Of a stretch of 11,257 bases of DNA, positions 1 to 6,525 are shown one piece after another (position 1 is the first letter of the stretch; each line of letters opens with the position of its first letter). Source of the stretch: Planococcaceae bacterium UBA3378 (lineage in GTDB: Bacteria > Bacillota > Bacilli > Bacillales_A > Planococcaceae); the NCBI GenBank assembly GCA_002359075.1, contig DEQA01000251.1:14530-25786 (forward strand), read 5' to 3'. The translations under genes and the position numbers were made by a program. Below the pieces are notes generated by a model, which saw only the letters and a list, made by a program, of their open reading frames with translations, searched no databases and was not told the origin of the DNA.

Positions 1-31
1 CAATTAGGTAAATGCTGACACAATGTTGTCA

Positions 32-60
32 TTGCAACAAATGTAAATTTACTCTATTAT
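32..60 (+). promoter_or_regulatory. candidate sigma-A promoter for the YugN-like gene
   Basis: A -35-like TTGCAA at 32-37 is followed by 17 bases and a -10-like TATTAT at 55-60. It points at the gene starting at 110. A short inverted repeat (TGTTG at 24-28, CAACA at 35-39) overlaps the -35 box. A 7-bp hairpin (52-58 with 65-71) overlaps the -10 box. The match is moderate, and the window begins only 31 bases upstream, so a better promoter could lie outside. Confidence 0.4.
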
Positions 61-109
61 TAAAAATAGAGCACATAATATGTAGGATTTGCTAAAGGAG
101 GATAAAGCA

Positions 110-478
110 ATGTATTTCGAAAATACAAAATTAGAAAATATTGTTGTTGATCAGGAATTTCTCTCTGATATCTTAAAAAAGCACGGCTTAGAGTGCCACG
201 GTGCATGGGACTATGACCGCATGACATTTGACCGCCGTTTCGATGTGCGTGAAGGCCGCTTTTATTTACGCCTGTTCTGCGATGCTATTTCCGGCGATGT
301 AGGAGCACACGATGCCACATTAAAAATTTTAAAACCGGCACTTGGCAAATACTATTATCCACACGGCGTGGAGTACACAGATGAAGTATTTCCTGCACAT
401 CTTGTGAAAGATTGCGAACAAATTCTGGCAGCTGTTGCAAAAGACCTATCTCAATACGGGATACAACAAGCTTTATAA
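110..478 (+). CDS. YugN-like family protein
   Basis: The product is 122 residues, soluble, with no signal peptide or membrane segment. Its overall look (N-terminal YFENTKLENIVVDQEFL, a central acidic/aromatic stretch around GAWDYDRMTFDRRFD, and a PHGVEY motif in the second half) matches my memory of the YugN-like family of Bacillales; the molecular function of that family is unknown to me. The frame can be read back to a TTG at 89, but the ATG at 110 is preferred because AAAGGAGG lies at 94-101 with 8 bases of spacing. It is monocistronic: it has a candidate promoter upstream and a hairpin terminator at 487-511, and it converges on ctaM. From memory, a YugN-like gene (ylbA) lies just beyond ctaG in B. 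subtilis, so the position looks conserved. No enzymatic role can be read from the sequence. Confidence 0.85.
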   Translation: MYFENTKLENIVVDQEFLSDILKKHGLECHGAWDYDRMTFDRRFDVREGRFYLRLFCDAISGDVGAHDATLKILKPALGKYYYPHGVEYTDEVFPAHLVKDCEQILAAVAKDLSQYGIQQAL

Positions 479-486
479 AACACAAC

Positions 487-511
487 GGCAGCCTTGTATG
501 GTTGCCTTTTT
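487..511 (+). terminator. rho-independent terminator of the YugN-like gene
   Basis: GGCAGCC (487-493) pairs with GGTTGCC (500-506) through 7 pairs, one of them G-U, around a 6-base loop. Five T follow at 507-511. It begins 8 bases after the stop codon. Confidence 0.85.
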
Positions 512-628
512 AAATGCAAAAAAGAGCTGTTACTACGTATAGAATATATTCGAGCTTGCAGAGACAATATCCTTTTTAGATATTATGCAAAAGATTTGCT
601 GCATTATGTAATAAGCTCGGACCGCACT

Positions 629-656
629 AAAAAAGAGATGCCTGCATAGCACCTCT
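629..656 (-). terminator. rho-independent terminator of the ctaG-ctaM operon
   Basis: Read on the - strand, AGAGGTGC (656-649) pairs with GCATCTCT (641-634) around a 7-base loop, and a run of T follows (634-629). It starts 6 bases beyond the ctaM stop. With the terminator at 487-511 it separates the two convergent genes. Confidence 0.85.
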
Positions 657-662
657 CCTCCG

Positions 663-1124
663 TTAGAAACCAAATATCGCTTTAATGACCGACGTTGTCT
701 CTCCGCCTTCATAAATAACATATAACAGCATGTACACCAGTACACCTGTAATGGCTGTGAAGAACCAAATAATACTTGTAATCGGACCAATTTTACGGTG
801 AATCTTCAAATTATTTTTATAGCCTGTCCAAAGGCTGACAACCCCAAAAACCGCTCCTGTTGTAGCCAGTGTAATATGGAAGACTAAAAAGAATGTGTAA
901 TAACCTTTCAGTTCATCCGGCCCGCCAAATGCCGTATTGCCAATAAATACAGTTCGTGAAACATAAATAATGAAGAACACAAGTGCTGCAACACCAGCTG
1001 CGAACATCACTTTTTTGTGAGCCTCGACTTTTCCTTTAACAATTAAGCCCCATCCAATCGCTACTAAAACAGCACTTAGCACGATGAATGATGTACTAAT
1101 CGTCGGTAAAATTGGTAAACCCAT
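663..1124 (-). CDS. ctaM: DUF420 membrane protein, cytochrome aa3/caa3 oxidase maturation factor CtaM
   Basis: The product is 153 residues with four hydrophobic segments (about residues 9-29, 41-60, 76-100 and 114-137). It belongs by appearance to the DUF420 family (YozB of B. subtilis, CtaM of Staphylococcus). In Staphylococcus aureus CtaM is needed for function of heme-A-containing oxidase, so a role in oxidase assembly is inferred. Three histidines sit near membrane borders (H36 in EAHKKVM, H83 in FHITLA, H109 in IHRKIGP) and could bind metal or heme. The ATG at 1124 has AGGAGA 7 bases upstream. The gene begins 27 bases after the ctaG stop and has no promoter of its own that I can see, so the two are probably one transcript, ended by the hairpin at 629-656. 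Function rests on family knowledge, not on a catalytic motif. Confidence 0.85.
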   Translation of the reverse strand: MGLPILPTISTSFIVLSAVLVAIGWGLIVKGKVEAHKKVMFAAGVAALVFFIIYVSRTVFIGNTAFGGPDELKGYYTFFLVFHITLATTGAVFGVVSLWTGYKNNLKIHRKIGPITSIIWFFTAITGVLVYMLLYVIYEGGETTSVIKAIFGF

Positions 1125-1151
1125 TTCCCATTCTCCTATTCGTTCTCTAAA

Positions 1152-2066
1152 TTAATTATAGTTTGTACGGTTTTGGAAATCACGCAATGCTTTTTCCGTA
1201 ATATCTTCCTGATTTGTCCGTTCACTGTTCCACCATTCACGGAATACCCGGAATAAAATGACCCCGAAGATGATTTCCTGAATGATTTTCATTAATACGC
1301 CGCCTACTTGCTGATCGCTAACAGGATTCATATTAGTAAATAACTCAGGACCGGATAAATTCAAGCTGGACAGCGTACCACTGGGAACACACAGCTCCAT
1401 TGCCTTTAACCAGGATTCGGCTTCCGAAAAAGTAGCATATAAAGGATGCGATGCGAAAATAATCAATGCACATGCCGGCGTAATAAGCACAGCATTTCCA
1501 GCGATGTATGCCAGCTTGTTAATATTTTTCATCTTGTGCTGGCCCTCTACTTGGTTAAATAATGGCCAGTACATGAACAGGGCACTTATAAATAGTAAAA
1601 ATGTATAAATACCATGCAGTGTCATATCGAGCTTAATGACATCAAAAACCGATGGGAGATGGTAAAAGCTAAACATGAAAACAAAGATAAAAATTGCGAT
1701 CAAAGGCTTCGTGAAAATTTTAAAAATTGTCCGTACTACAGGAGCTTCCACTACGACCTTCCATACCCACCACGGAATGCCTTTAATAATAAGTATCGGA
1801 ACGAGTAATAGCAGCAATGCCATTTGAGTCATATGCATCGTAAAAGTAATATGTCCCATCAAATCAATTGGCGAGCCTTTAATAATATAAAGAGAAATCA
1901 TTCCTAGAATAAAGTACACTGCCTCGCTCTTTTTCAGCGGCTCACTTACTTTAAAATCCTTCCTCCAAACAGTCGTCGTTAAAAAATAGACAACCGTTAA
2001 AAATACGATTACGCCCATTAAATAAGGACTCCATAGCGCCTGAAAACCAAATATACTTAATGACAT
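1152..2066 (-). CDS. ctaG: cytochrome c oxidase assembly factor CtaG (caa3 type)
   Basis: The product is 304 residues with about seven membrane segments. It is a caa3_CtaG family protein, required in B. subtilis for an active caa3 oxidase and unrelated to the periplasmic copper chaperone of proteobacteria that shares the name. The family hallmark GHITFTMHMTQM lies at residues 71-82, with H72 and H78. A further histidine is in FYHLPSVFD, and FASHPLYA comes later. The frame is open back to 2126, but the ATG at 2066 is chosen: AAAGGAG precedes it by 9 bases, the protein then begins MSLSIFGFQALWSP as expected, and the longer start would overlap the -35 box of the promoter at 2098-2126. The gene leads a two-gene unit with ctaM. 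It is separated from ctaF by the inserted cys operon, which explains why it carries its own promoter. Confidence 0.9.
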   Translation of the reverse strand: MSLSIFGFQALWSPYLMGVIVFLTVVYFLTTTVWRKDFKVSEPLKKSEAVYFILGMISLYIIKGSPIDLMGHITFTMHMTQMALLLLLVPILIIKGIPWWVWKVVVEAPVVRTIFKIFTKPLIAIFIFVFMFSFYHLPSVFDVIKLDMTLHGIYTFLLFISALFMYWPLFNQVEGQHKMKNINKLAYIAGNAVLITPACALIIFASHPLYATFSEAESWLKAMELCVPSGTLSSLNLSGPELFTNMNPVSDQQVGGVLMKIIQEIIFGVILFRVFREWWNSERTNQEDITEKALRDFQNRTNYN

Positions 2067-2097
2067 ACATATGCGCTCCTTTAATTTCAATACTTCC

Positions 2098-2126
2098 ATT
2101 ATAGAACTGTTGTACGGAGACTTCAA
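2098..2126 (-). promoter_or_regulatory. sigma-A promoter of ctaG-ctaM
   Basis: On the - strand, TTGAAG (2126-2121) is followed by 17 bases and a perfect TATAAT (2103-2098). The predicted start of transcription is near 2091, leaving a leader of about 25 bases with the AAAGGAG ribosome site. No operator-like repeat is evident. The rest of the spacer back to the cysC terminator (2127-2306) shows no gene, only a weak 6-bp hairpin at 2204-2219. Confidence 0.8.
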
Positions 2127-2306
2127 TGAACATCGTATGACAATTGCTTCTTTATACCATTCTTAGAAAATTTCAACCGTGCCCATCACCTTTTGCATTC
2201 ATCAACAAGAAAGCTTGTTATTTTTTCCAAGGTTCCCTCTAGCATCATATCGGCAAAATTATACGAGCCAAAATAATATGCCTGATTTCCGTTGCTGCAT
2301 CCTAAC

Positions 2307-2334
2307 AAAAAAACGGCCAACTCTCGTTGACCGT
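2307..2334 (-). terminator. rho-independent terminator of the cys operon
   Basis: On the - strand, ACGGTCAAC (2334-2326) pairs with GTTGGCCGT (2321-2313) around a GAGA loop, with one G-U pair. Seven T follow (2313-2307). It begins 7 bases after the cysC stop, so the operon ends with cysC. Confidence 0.9.
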
Positions 2335-2341
2335 CCACCGT

Positions 2342-2935
2342 TTAAATATATCCTTTTTCCGATAAAAAATGCTGTAGCTGTTGTGCACATTCTTCTATTG
2401 TATACTTTTCCGTGTTGAGAATGATTTCGGGATTTACCGGTTCCTCATAAGGAGCACTGATACCAGTAAAGTTTGGAATTTCATTATTGCGTGCTTTTTT
2501 ATACAGACCTTTCGGATCGCGTTTTTCACACGCTTCTACTGAACATTGAACAAAGACTTCAATGAACTCACCTTCTGCTACCAGGCTTCTTACTACTTGC
2601 CGGTCTTCCCTGTAAGGTGAGATAAAAGCGGTCAGCACAATTTGGCCTCCCTCAACAAAGAGCTTTGCCACCTCTCCGATACGCCGGATGTTTTCTTTTC
2701 GGCTGACCTCATCAAAGCCTAAATCACTATTTAAACCGTGACGCACATTATCTCCATCCAGTACAAACGCCTGCTTGCCGTCTTCAAATAGTTTATGGGC
2801 AAAGGCATTTGCCACTGAAGATTTGCCTGATGCAGAAAGGCCTGTAAACCAAAGGATAAAACTTGAATGGCCATTTTTTTTACGGCGTTCCTCCTTTGTA
2901 ACGGAAGCCTCGTGCCATACAATATTTGTACTCAT
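2342..2935 (-). CDS. cysC: adenylylsulfate (APS) kinase
   Basis: The 197-residue cytoplasmic enzyme phosphorylates adenosine 5'-phosphosulfate with ATP to give PAPS. The Walker A loop GLSASGKSS is at residues 32-40, the APS-binding stretch DGDNVRHGLN at 60-69, and FISPYREDR, a conserved APS kinase segment, at 104-112. KRDPKGLYKKAR follows later. The length is typical of a stand-alone CysC, and no ATP sulfurylase domain is fused. The ATG at 2935 has AGGAGGG at 2948-2942, which overlaps the sat stop codon (TAG at 2949-2947), so translation is probably coupled to sat. It is the last gene of the operon. In B. subtilis the equivalent operon continues with the siroheme genes ylnD, ylnE and ylnF; here a terminator follows at once. 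Confidence 0.95.
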   Translation of the reverse strand: MSTNIVWHEASVTKEERRKKNGHSSFILWFTGLSASGKSSVANAFAHKLFEDGKQAFVLDGDNVRHGLNSDLGFDEVSRKENIRRIGEVAKLFVEGGQIVLTAFISPYREDRQVVRSLVAEGEFIEVFVQCSVEACEKRDPKGLYKKARNNEIPNFTGISAPYEEPVNPEIILNTEKYTIEECAQQLQHFLSEKGYI

Positions 2936-2946
2936 TTTCTTCCCTC

Positions 2947-4086
2947 CTACACAGTTGCTTCTTCGCGTAATCCGCGAATCAATACGTCAATTACTTCTTT
3001 CCGGCTGAAAGTGCCTGGCGGAATTTCACCGGCTCTTAGCATTTCACGCACCTTTGTCCCGGATAAAATAACACGGGCTTCCGGGCCATGCGGACATGTT
3101 TTTGTTGTAGCCATGCCCTCACATTCCGTACAGTAGAAGCTATGCTCAAATTTTAACGGCGTAATGCCTATTTCCTCCGGTGTAAACAGATCAAATAACT
3201 TTTGTGCATCATACGTGCCGTAATAATCGCCGACACCTGCATGATCCCGTCCAACAATAAAGTGTGTACAGCCGTAATTTTTGCGGACTAATGCGTGGAA
3301 AATAGCCTCACGTGGTCCTGCATACCGCATCGCTGCAAGAAATACGCCCAATTGGACACGCTCCTGTGGATAATACTTTTCCAATAACACTTCATAGCTT
3401 TCCATACGGATTGCAGCAGAGATATCATCAGACTTCGTCTCTCCGACGAGCGGATTCAAAAAGAGCCCGTCTACTATTTCCAATGCTATCTTTTGAATAT
3501 ATTCATGAGCACGGTGGACAGGATTTCTTGTCTGGAAGCCGACAATTGTTTTCCATCCTTTATCCTTGAAAATCCGGCGTGTCTCCTTCGGTTCAAATGT
3601 ATAAGCAGGAAATGGTTTATCGGACTTTTTGATTAGCTTCACAGCACCACCAACATAGACAGAAGGACGCTCAAATAGTTTCGCCACACCTGGATGTGCT
3701 TTATCATCTGTTCCATAGACTGCCTTCGCCTCTTTTTCTTTATCAGGCTCATATATATCTCCGACTATCAATGTTCCATATACAGTACCGTTTTGCACGA
3801 GCTTTACTTCCTCACCGGCAGCAAGTGCTTGAGCTGCGGATGGATCTACTGGTAATGTAATAGGTATGCTCCATACAAGACCTGTAGCTAGACGCATATT
3901 TTCTACAACTGTTTCGTAATCTTTTTTATTTAAAAATCCATCGATCGGACTGTAGGCACCGATACCGATCAACTCTAAATCACTTAAGGCAATGGCATCG
4001 ATCTCGATTTCCTTTGTCAGCGCCGTAACATCTGTTTCCGGCTTATACGCATTAATCAACTTTCCACCATGTGGCTGCAAACTCAT
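2947..4086 (-). CDS. sat: sulfate adenylyltransferase (ATP sulfurylase)
   Basis: The 379-residue enzyme makes APS and pyrophosphate from sulfate and ATP, the activating step of assimilation. The family signatures are complete: QTRNPVHRAHE at residues 185-195 and GRDHAGVG at 279-286 form the nucleotide site, and SGTKVREML is at 342-350. A cysteine cluster (CTEC at 319-322, C331 in CPHG), with a nearby histidine, resembles the zinc-binding site of many bacterial homotetrameric Sat proteins. This is the monofunctional Sat type, not the two-subunit CysDN type of enterobacteria. The ATG at 4086 has GGAGG 8 bases upstream. The cysP stop lies 29 bases before it and cysC starts 11 bases after its end, so it is the third gene of the cys operon. 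Confidence 0.95.
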   Translation of the reverse strand: MSLQPHGGKLINAYKPETDVTALTKEIEIDAIALSDLELIGIGAYSPIDGFLNKKDYETVVENMRLATGLVWSIPITLPVDPSAAQALAAGEEVKLVQNGTVYGTLIVGDIYEPDKEKEAKAVYGTDDKAHPGVAKLFERPSVYVGGAVKLIKKSDKPFPAYTFEPKETRRIFKDKGWKTIVGFQTRNPVHRAHEYIQKIALEIVDGLFLNPLVGETKSDDISAAIRMESYEVLLEKYYPQERVQLGVFLAAMRYAGPREAIFHALVRKNYGCTHFIVGRDHAGVGDYYGTYDAQKLFDLFTPEEIGITPLKFEHSFYCTECEGMATTKTCPHGPEARVILSGTKVREMLRAGEIPPGTFSRKEVIDVLIRGLREEATV

Positions 4087-4115
4087 TTCTCATTCCTCCA
4101 ATTAGTTTAGTAGGT

Positions 4116-5180
4116 TTAAATGCCGGACCCTTCATCATTAAATGTCCGGGCCTCTTCCCGCACTATTCTCATCAAGCTCATCGAACCAATAATGGCGATT
4201 GCTATGCTGGCCAGTACAATAATTGAATAAAAATCATTTTCTATAAACAGCTTTACGAGCATATAAGAAATGGCCAACGAAAATACGGGTGATACAATCC
4301 AGATTCTAAAAATTTTCTTTACAATGTTTTTATCAAACACTTTTGCTCCATTTTTTGCTACTCCTAAACCGATAATGCCGGATGAAGTGACTTGTGTTAA
4401 AGGTACCGGTAATCCAAATACGGAGCTGACGGCTACTAAAACTGCACCGGTGCTGGATATTAAAATACCTTCCGTTTTTTCGTAACGGGTAATTTTCTTG
4501 CCATTCGTTTCAAGGACACGCTTCCCTAACAGCAGGGCTCCTATGCCGACAAAAAGACCACCAATCCAGATTCCCTGGGGTACTGTCATAATACTGGCAC
4601 CAACGAGCGGCCCTACAGCATTCGCCACATTATTCATCCCTGCTGAAAATGCCTCAAAAAAGCCTGCCAAAATCAGCAAATATGTAAATAGGGGGCGGTC
4701 CTTTAGCCGGCCTTTTTTCTGATAGAAATACAGCACCTTTCCCCCTATAAATAATATAAAAAACGCAACGATAGGAATGAGTACCCAAAAAGCCATAATA
4801 TACAGTAATTTATTGATAAAAAGAATCTGATAGGCCATTCCAACGCCAACAATCGCACCAACCGTTACCTCACTCGTCGATAAAGGAATTCCCATTAAAT
4901 TGGCGATAAATAAAGTGCTTGTAGCTGCAATAAGAATAATAATGACAAGCTTAACCGTAATAATACTTTCAGGGATAATGCCGCCGCTGATGGTTTTAAC
5001 GACTTCGCCTCCCCCAATAACTGCGCCTAATAATACGCCAATGGCACAGAGAAAGAGAGCGAGCCGGGCATTTTTAATGGCCCCCGACCCGTAGGCCACT
5101 CCCATTGAAGCTGCAGCACCACTCGCTCCAATATTCGCTGCAAAAAAGAGAGCAATTCCAATTGCAATGTATTCGAGCAT
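4116..5180 (-). CDS. cysP: sulfate permease CysP, PiT family
   Basis: The 354-residue integral membrane protein belongs to the inorganic phosphate transporter (PiT) family. That family includes CysP of B. subtilis, a sulfate importer. About ten to eleven hydrophobic segments are visible. The internal duplication typical of PiT proteins shows twice: the GANDVANA-like pair is GASGAAASMG (residues 18-27) and GMNNVANAVGP (181-191), and a second pair is GIPLSTSEVTVGAIVG (98-113) and GLPVPLTQVTSSGIIG (256-271). Sulfate rather than phosphate is inferred from the operon, where it lies between cysH and sat, and from length like B. subtilis CysP. The ATG at 5180 has GGAGGAG immediately upstream and starts 12 bases after the cysH stop. 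No ABC-type sulfate transporter is present in the window. Confidence 0.9.
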   Translation of the reverse strand: MLEYIAIGIALFFAANIGASGAAASMGVAYGSGAIKNARLALFLCAIGVLLGAVIGGGEVVKTISGGIIPESIITVKLVIIILIAATSTLFIANLMGIPLSTSEVTVGAIVGVGMAYQILFINKLLYIMAFWVLIPIVAFFILFIGGKVLYFYQKKGRLKDRPLFTYLLILAGFFEAFSAGMNNVANAVGPLVGASIMTVPQGIWIGGLFVGIGALLLGKRVLETNGKKITRYEKTEGILISSTGAVLVAVSSVFGLPVPLTQVTSSGIIGLGVAKNGAKVFDKNIVKKIFRIWIVSPVFSLAISYMLVKLFIENDFYSIIVLASIAIAIIGSMSLMRIVREEARTFNDEGSGI

Positions 5181-5192
5181 GCAACTCCTCCT

Positions 5193-5894
5193 TTATCCGT
5201 GTAGGCCGCACTCCGTTTTTCCTTGGCCAGACCAGCGGCCGGAACGCAAATCATCCATTGTAAAGGCGGGTTTTGTGCAGGTTTCACATCCTATACTTGG
5301 ATAACCTTTGTCGTGCAGCGGGTTGTATGGCAGATCATGCTTCGAAACATATCGCCATACATCCTTCCATGTCCAGTGAATAAGCGGGCATATTTTAATT
5401 GACTCAAAACGTTTATCCAAATTAATAAATTCTACATTCGCCCGAGTCGGGGACTGTTCACGGCGCAAACCGGAAATCCATGCCTTGGCGCCCGTTAGTG
5501 TTTCAGTAAGCGGTTGTAGCTTCCTTATATTGCAGCATTGATTAGGATTACGCTCCCAAAGGGCGGATCCGTATTCTTTTTCCTGTTCCTCCAGTGTTAA
5601 AGCTGGCTTTTTCATTTCAATCCGGAGGTCCGGATATTTTGCTTTCACCCGTTCAATGGTTTCATATGTTTCTTTAAAATGAACATCCGTATCTAAAAAG
5701 ACGATTTTAGCATCCGGTTTTACTTTTGATATACAATCAATCAGGACAATGCCTTCTATGCCAAAACTGCATGCATATACGATTTCCTCACCATAATGCT
5801 GATAAGCCCACCGTAGAACATCCAAAGCCCCTTTATACGTGTCATCCACTTCAAATTTCAACTCAGGCTCCTGCCAGGTAGAATATGTTAACAT
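5193..5894 (-). CDS. cysH: phosphoadenylyl/adenylyl-sulfate reductase, iron-sulfur type
   Basis: The 233-residue cytoplasmic enzyme reduces APS and/or PAPS to sulfite with thioredoxin-type donors. The nucleotide loop SFGIEG is at residues 43-48, followed by LDTD at 67-70 and RREQS at 144-148. A pair CC (120-121, in NQCCNIR) and CETC (203-206) supply four cysteines for a [4Fe-4S] cluster. The catalytic C229 lies in the C-terminal ECGLHG. The cluster motif places it with APS reductases; the B. subtilis enzyme, which has the same motif, accepts both APS and PAPS, and the presence of cysC here suggests PAPS is also made. The ATG at 5894 follows a G-rich ribosome site (GGGGGGAAGAG, 5905-5895). It is the first gene of the cys operon, behind a hairpin leader and the promoter at 6048-6075. 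Confidence 0.95.
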   Translation of the reverse strand: MLTYSTWQEPELKFEVDDTYKGALDVLRWAYQHYGEEIVYACSFGIEGIVLIDCISKVKPDAKIVFLDTDVHFKETYETIERVKAKYPDLRIEMKKPALTLEEQEKEYGSALWERNPNQCCNIRKLQPLTETLTGAKAWISGLRREQSPTRANVEFINLDKRFESIKICPLIHWTWKDVWRYVSKHDLPYNPLHDKGYPSIGCETCTKPAFTMDDLRSGRWSGQGKTECGLHG

Positions 5895-5916
5895 CTCTTC
5901 CCCCCTATATACATAA

Positions 5917-5961
5917 AGAGGCGTCTTAACGCCAGCATAATGCCCGCATTAAAACGCCTCT
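5917..5961 (-). promoter_or_regulatory. long hairpin in the cysH leader RNA
   Basis: On the - strand, AGAGGCGTTTTAATGC (5961-5946) pairs along its full 16 bases with GCGTTAAGACGCCTCT (5932-5917). Inside the 13-base apex GCA and TGC can add three pairs. Two of the 16 pairs are G-U in the - strand RNA; at the same places the + strand would have C-A mismatches, so the fold suits the cysH transcript. It ends 22 bases before the cysH ATG. Only a short, broken T stretch follows, so it is a poor intrinsic terminator. It may stabilise the RNA or act as part of an attenuator. No SAM-I (S-box) core sequence is visible in the leader. Confidence 0.7.
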
Positions 5962-6047
5962 AGTTTTTCTAGTCAGCTATTTTATGTTTTCCTCCCCTAA
6001 ACACGATCGGCAATCCTTTGTTTAAGAAGGAAGATTTATTTATTATT

Positions 6048-6075
6048 AGTATACTATACATTCCCTATTAGTCAA
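6048..6075 (-). promoter_or_regulatory. sigma-A promoter of the cysH-cysP-sat-cysC operon
   Basis: On the - strand, TTGACT (6075-6070) is followed by 16 bases and TATACT (6053-6048), five of six matches to each consensus. Transcription should begin near 6041, giving a leader of roughly 147 bases. The spacer contains CTAATAGGGAAT, which loosely resembles the GGAAT-containing sites of CymR, the cysteine-metabolism repressor of Firmicutes. That assignment is inference from memory of the motif. Confidence 0.8.
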
Positions 6076-6138
6076 CTAGGTTTAAGGTAAATTCTGAATT
6101 TTTTATGTATTAAAATTTCTGATTAGGCTTTCCTATAT

Positions 6139-6172
6139 AAAAAACGCCTCCAGTTTATACTGAAGACGTTTT
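6139..6172 (-). terminator. rho-independent terminator after ctaF
   Basis: On the - strand, AAAACGTCTTCAGT (6172-6159) pairs with ACTGGAGGCGTTTT (6154-6141) over 14 pairs, two of them G-U, around a 4-base loop. The T run continues to 6139. It starts 10 bases after the ctaF stop and separates the oxidase structural genes from the cys operon. Confidence 0.9.
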
Positions 6173-6182
6173 ATAGAGGGAA

Positions 6183-6524
6183 TTACCACCAAATGATTGT
6201 TAAGAACGCTACGAAGAACGTAAAGGCGATAAATCCGCCACCCCACATGAAGAATGAGATAACACCCATATGTGGAGCATCTTTTTCATCCATATGCATG
6301 AAAGAATAAAGCTGCTGTACTACCTGTACTCCTGCCAGTAAAAGAATAAGCGGCTTGATGAAGTACGGTGAAAAGTCCGCTACTACTGCTGCAAAAGCAA
6401 CAAACGTCAGCAAAATCATAAGCGCAAATTGCGTCACTTGCTTTCGCATATGCTTAGCATTTTTCGCGCGGTCATATTCATACTGAGTTTGCGAACGAGT
6501 TTCGAAATGAGTATCGTGTGCCAT
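6183..6524 (-). CDS. ctaF: caa3-type cytochrome c oxidase subunit IV
   Basis: The 113-residue protein has three hydrophobic segments after a charged, cytoplasmic N-terminus (about residues 31-50, 53-72 and 84-110). It fits the bacterial COX4 family, the small subunit that stabilises subunits I and III in the membrane; no cofactor ligands are expected. LLLAGVQVVQQLYSFMHMD and the closing TIIWW are typical of the family. The ATG at 6524 lies one base after the ctaE stop (TAAtATG), so translation is almost certainly coupled, with TTAGGA inside the end of ctaE as ribosome site. It is the last gene of the ctaCDEF transcript, with a strong terminator directly behind it. In B. subtilis ctaG would follow at once; here the cys operon intervenes. 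Confidence 0.93.
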   Translation of the reverse strand: MAHDTHFETRSQTQYEYDRAKNAKHMRKQVTQFALMILLTFVAFAAVVADFSPYFIKPLILLLAGVQVVQQLYSFMHMDEKDAPHMGVISFFMWGGGFIAFTFFVAFLTIIWW

Positions 6525-6525
6525 A

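Noticed and set aside
89..109. YugN-like protein starting at the TTG at 89
   Set aside because: The added seven codons contain the ribosome site of the ATG at 110.
2067..2126. ctaG starting at 2126 (324 residues)
   Set aside because: The start would lie in the -35 box of a clear promoter and has no ribosome site; the ATG at 2066 has AAAGGAG.
2204..2226. Small hairpin AACAAG/CTTGTT followed by T run on the + strand
   Set aside because: The stem has only six AT-rich pairs and there is no + strand gene before it.
5917..5968. The cysH leader hairpin as a + strand terminator followed by TTTTT
   Set aside because: No + strand gene lies upstream to be terminated, and the + strand fold has two C-A mismatches that become G-U pairs on the - strand.
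5895..6047. SAM-I (S-box) riboswitch in the cysH leader, expected from B. subtilis
   Set aside because: None of the conserved core blocks of the SAM-I aptamer is visible, and the leader is too short for aptamer plus terminator.
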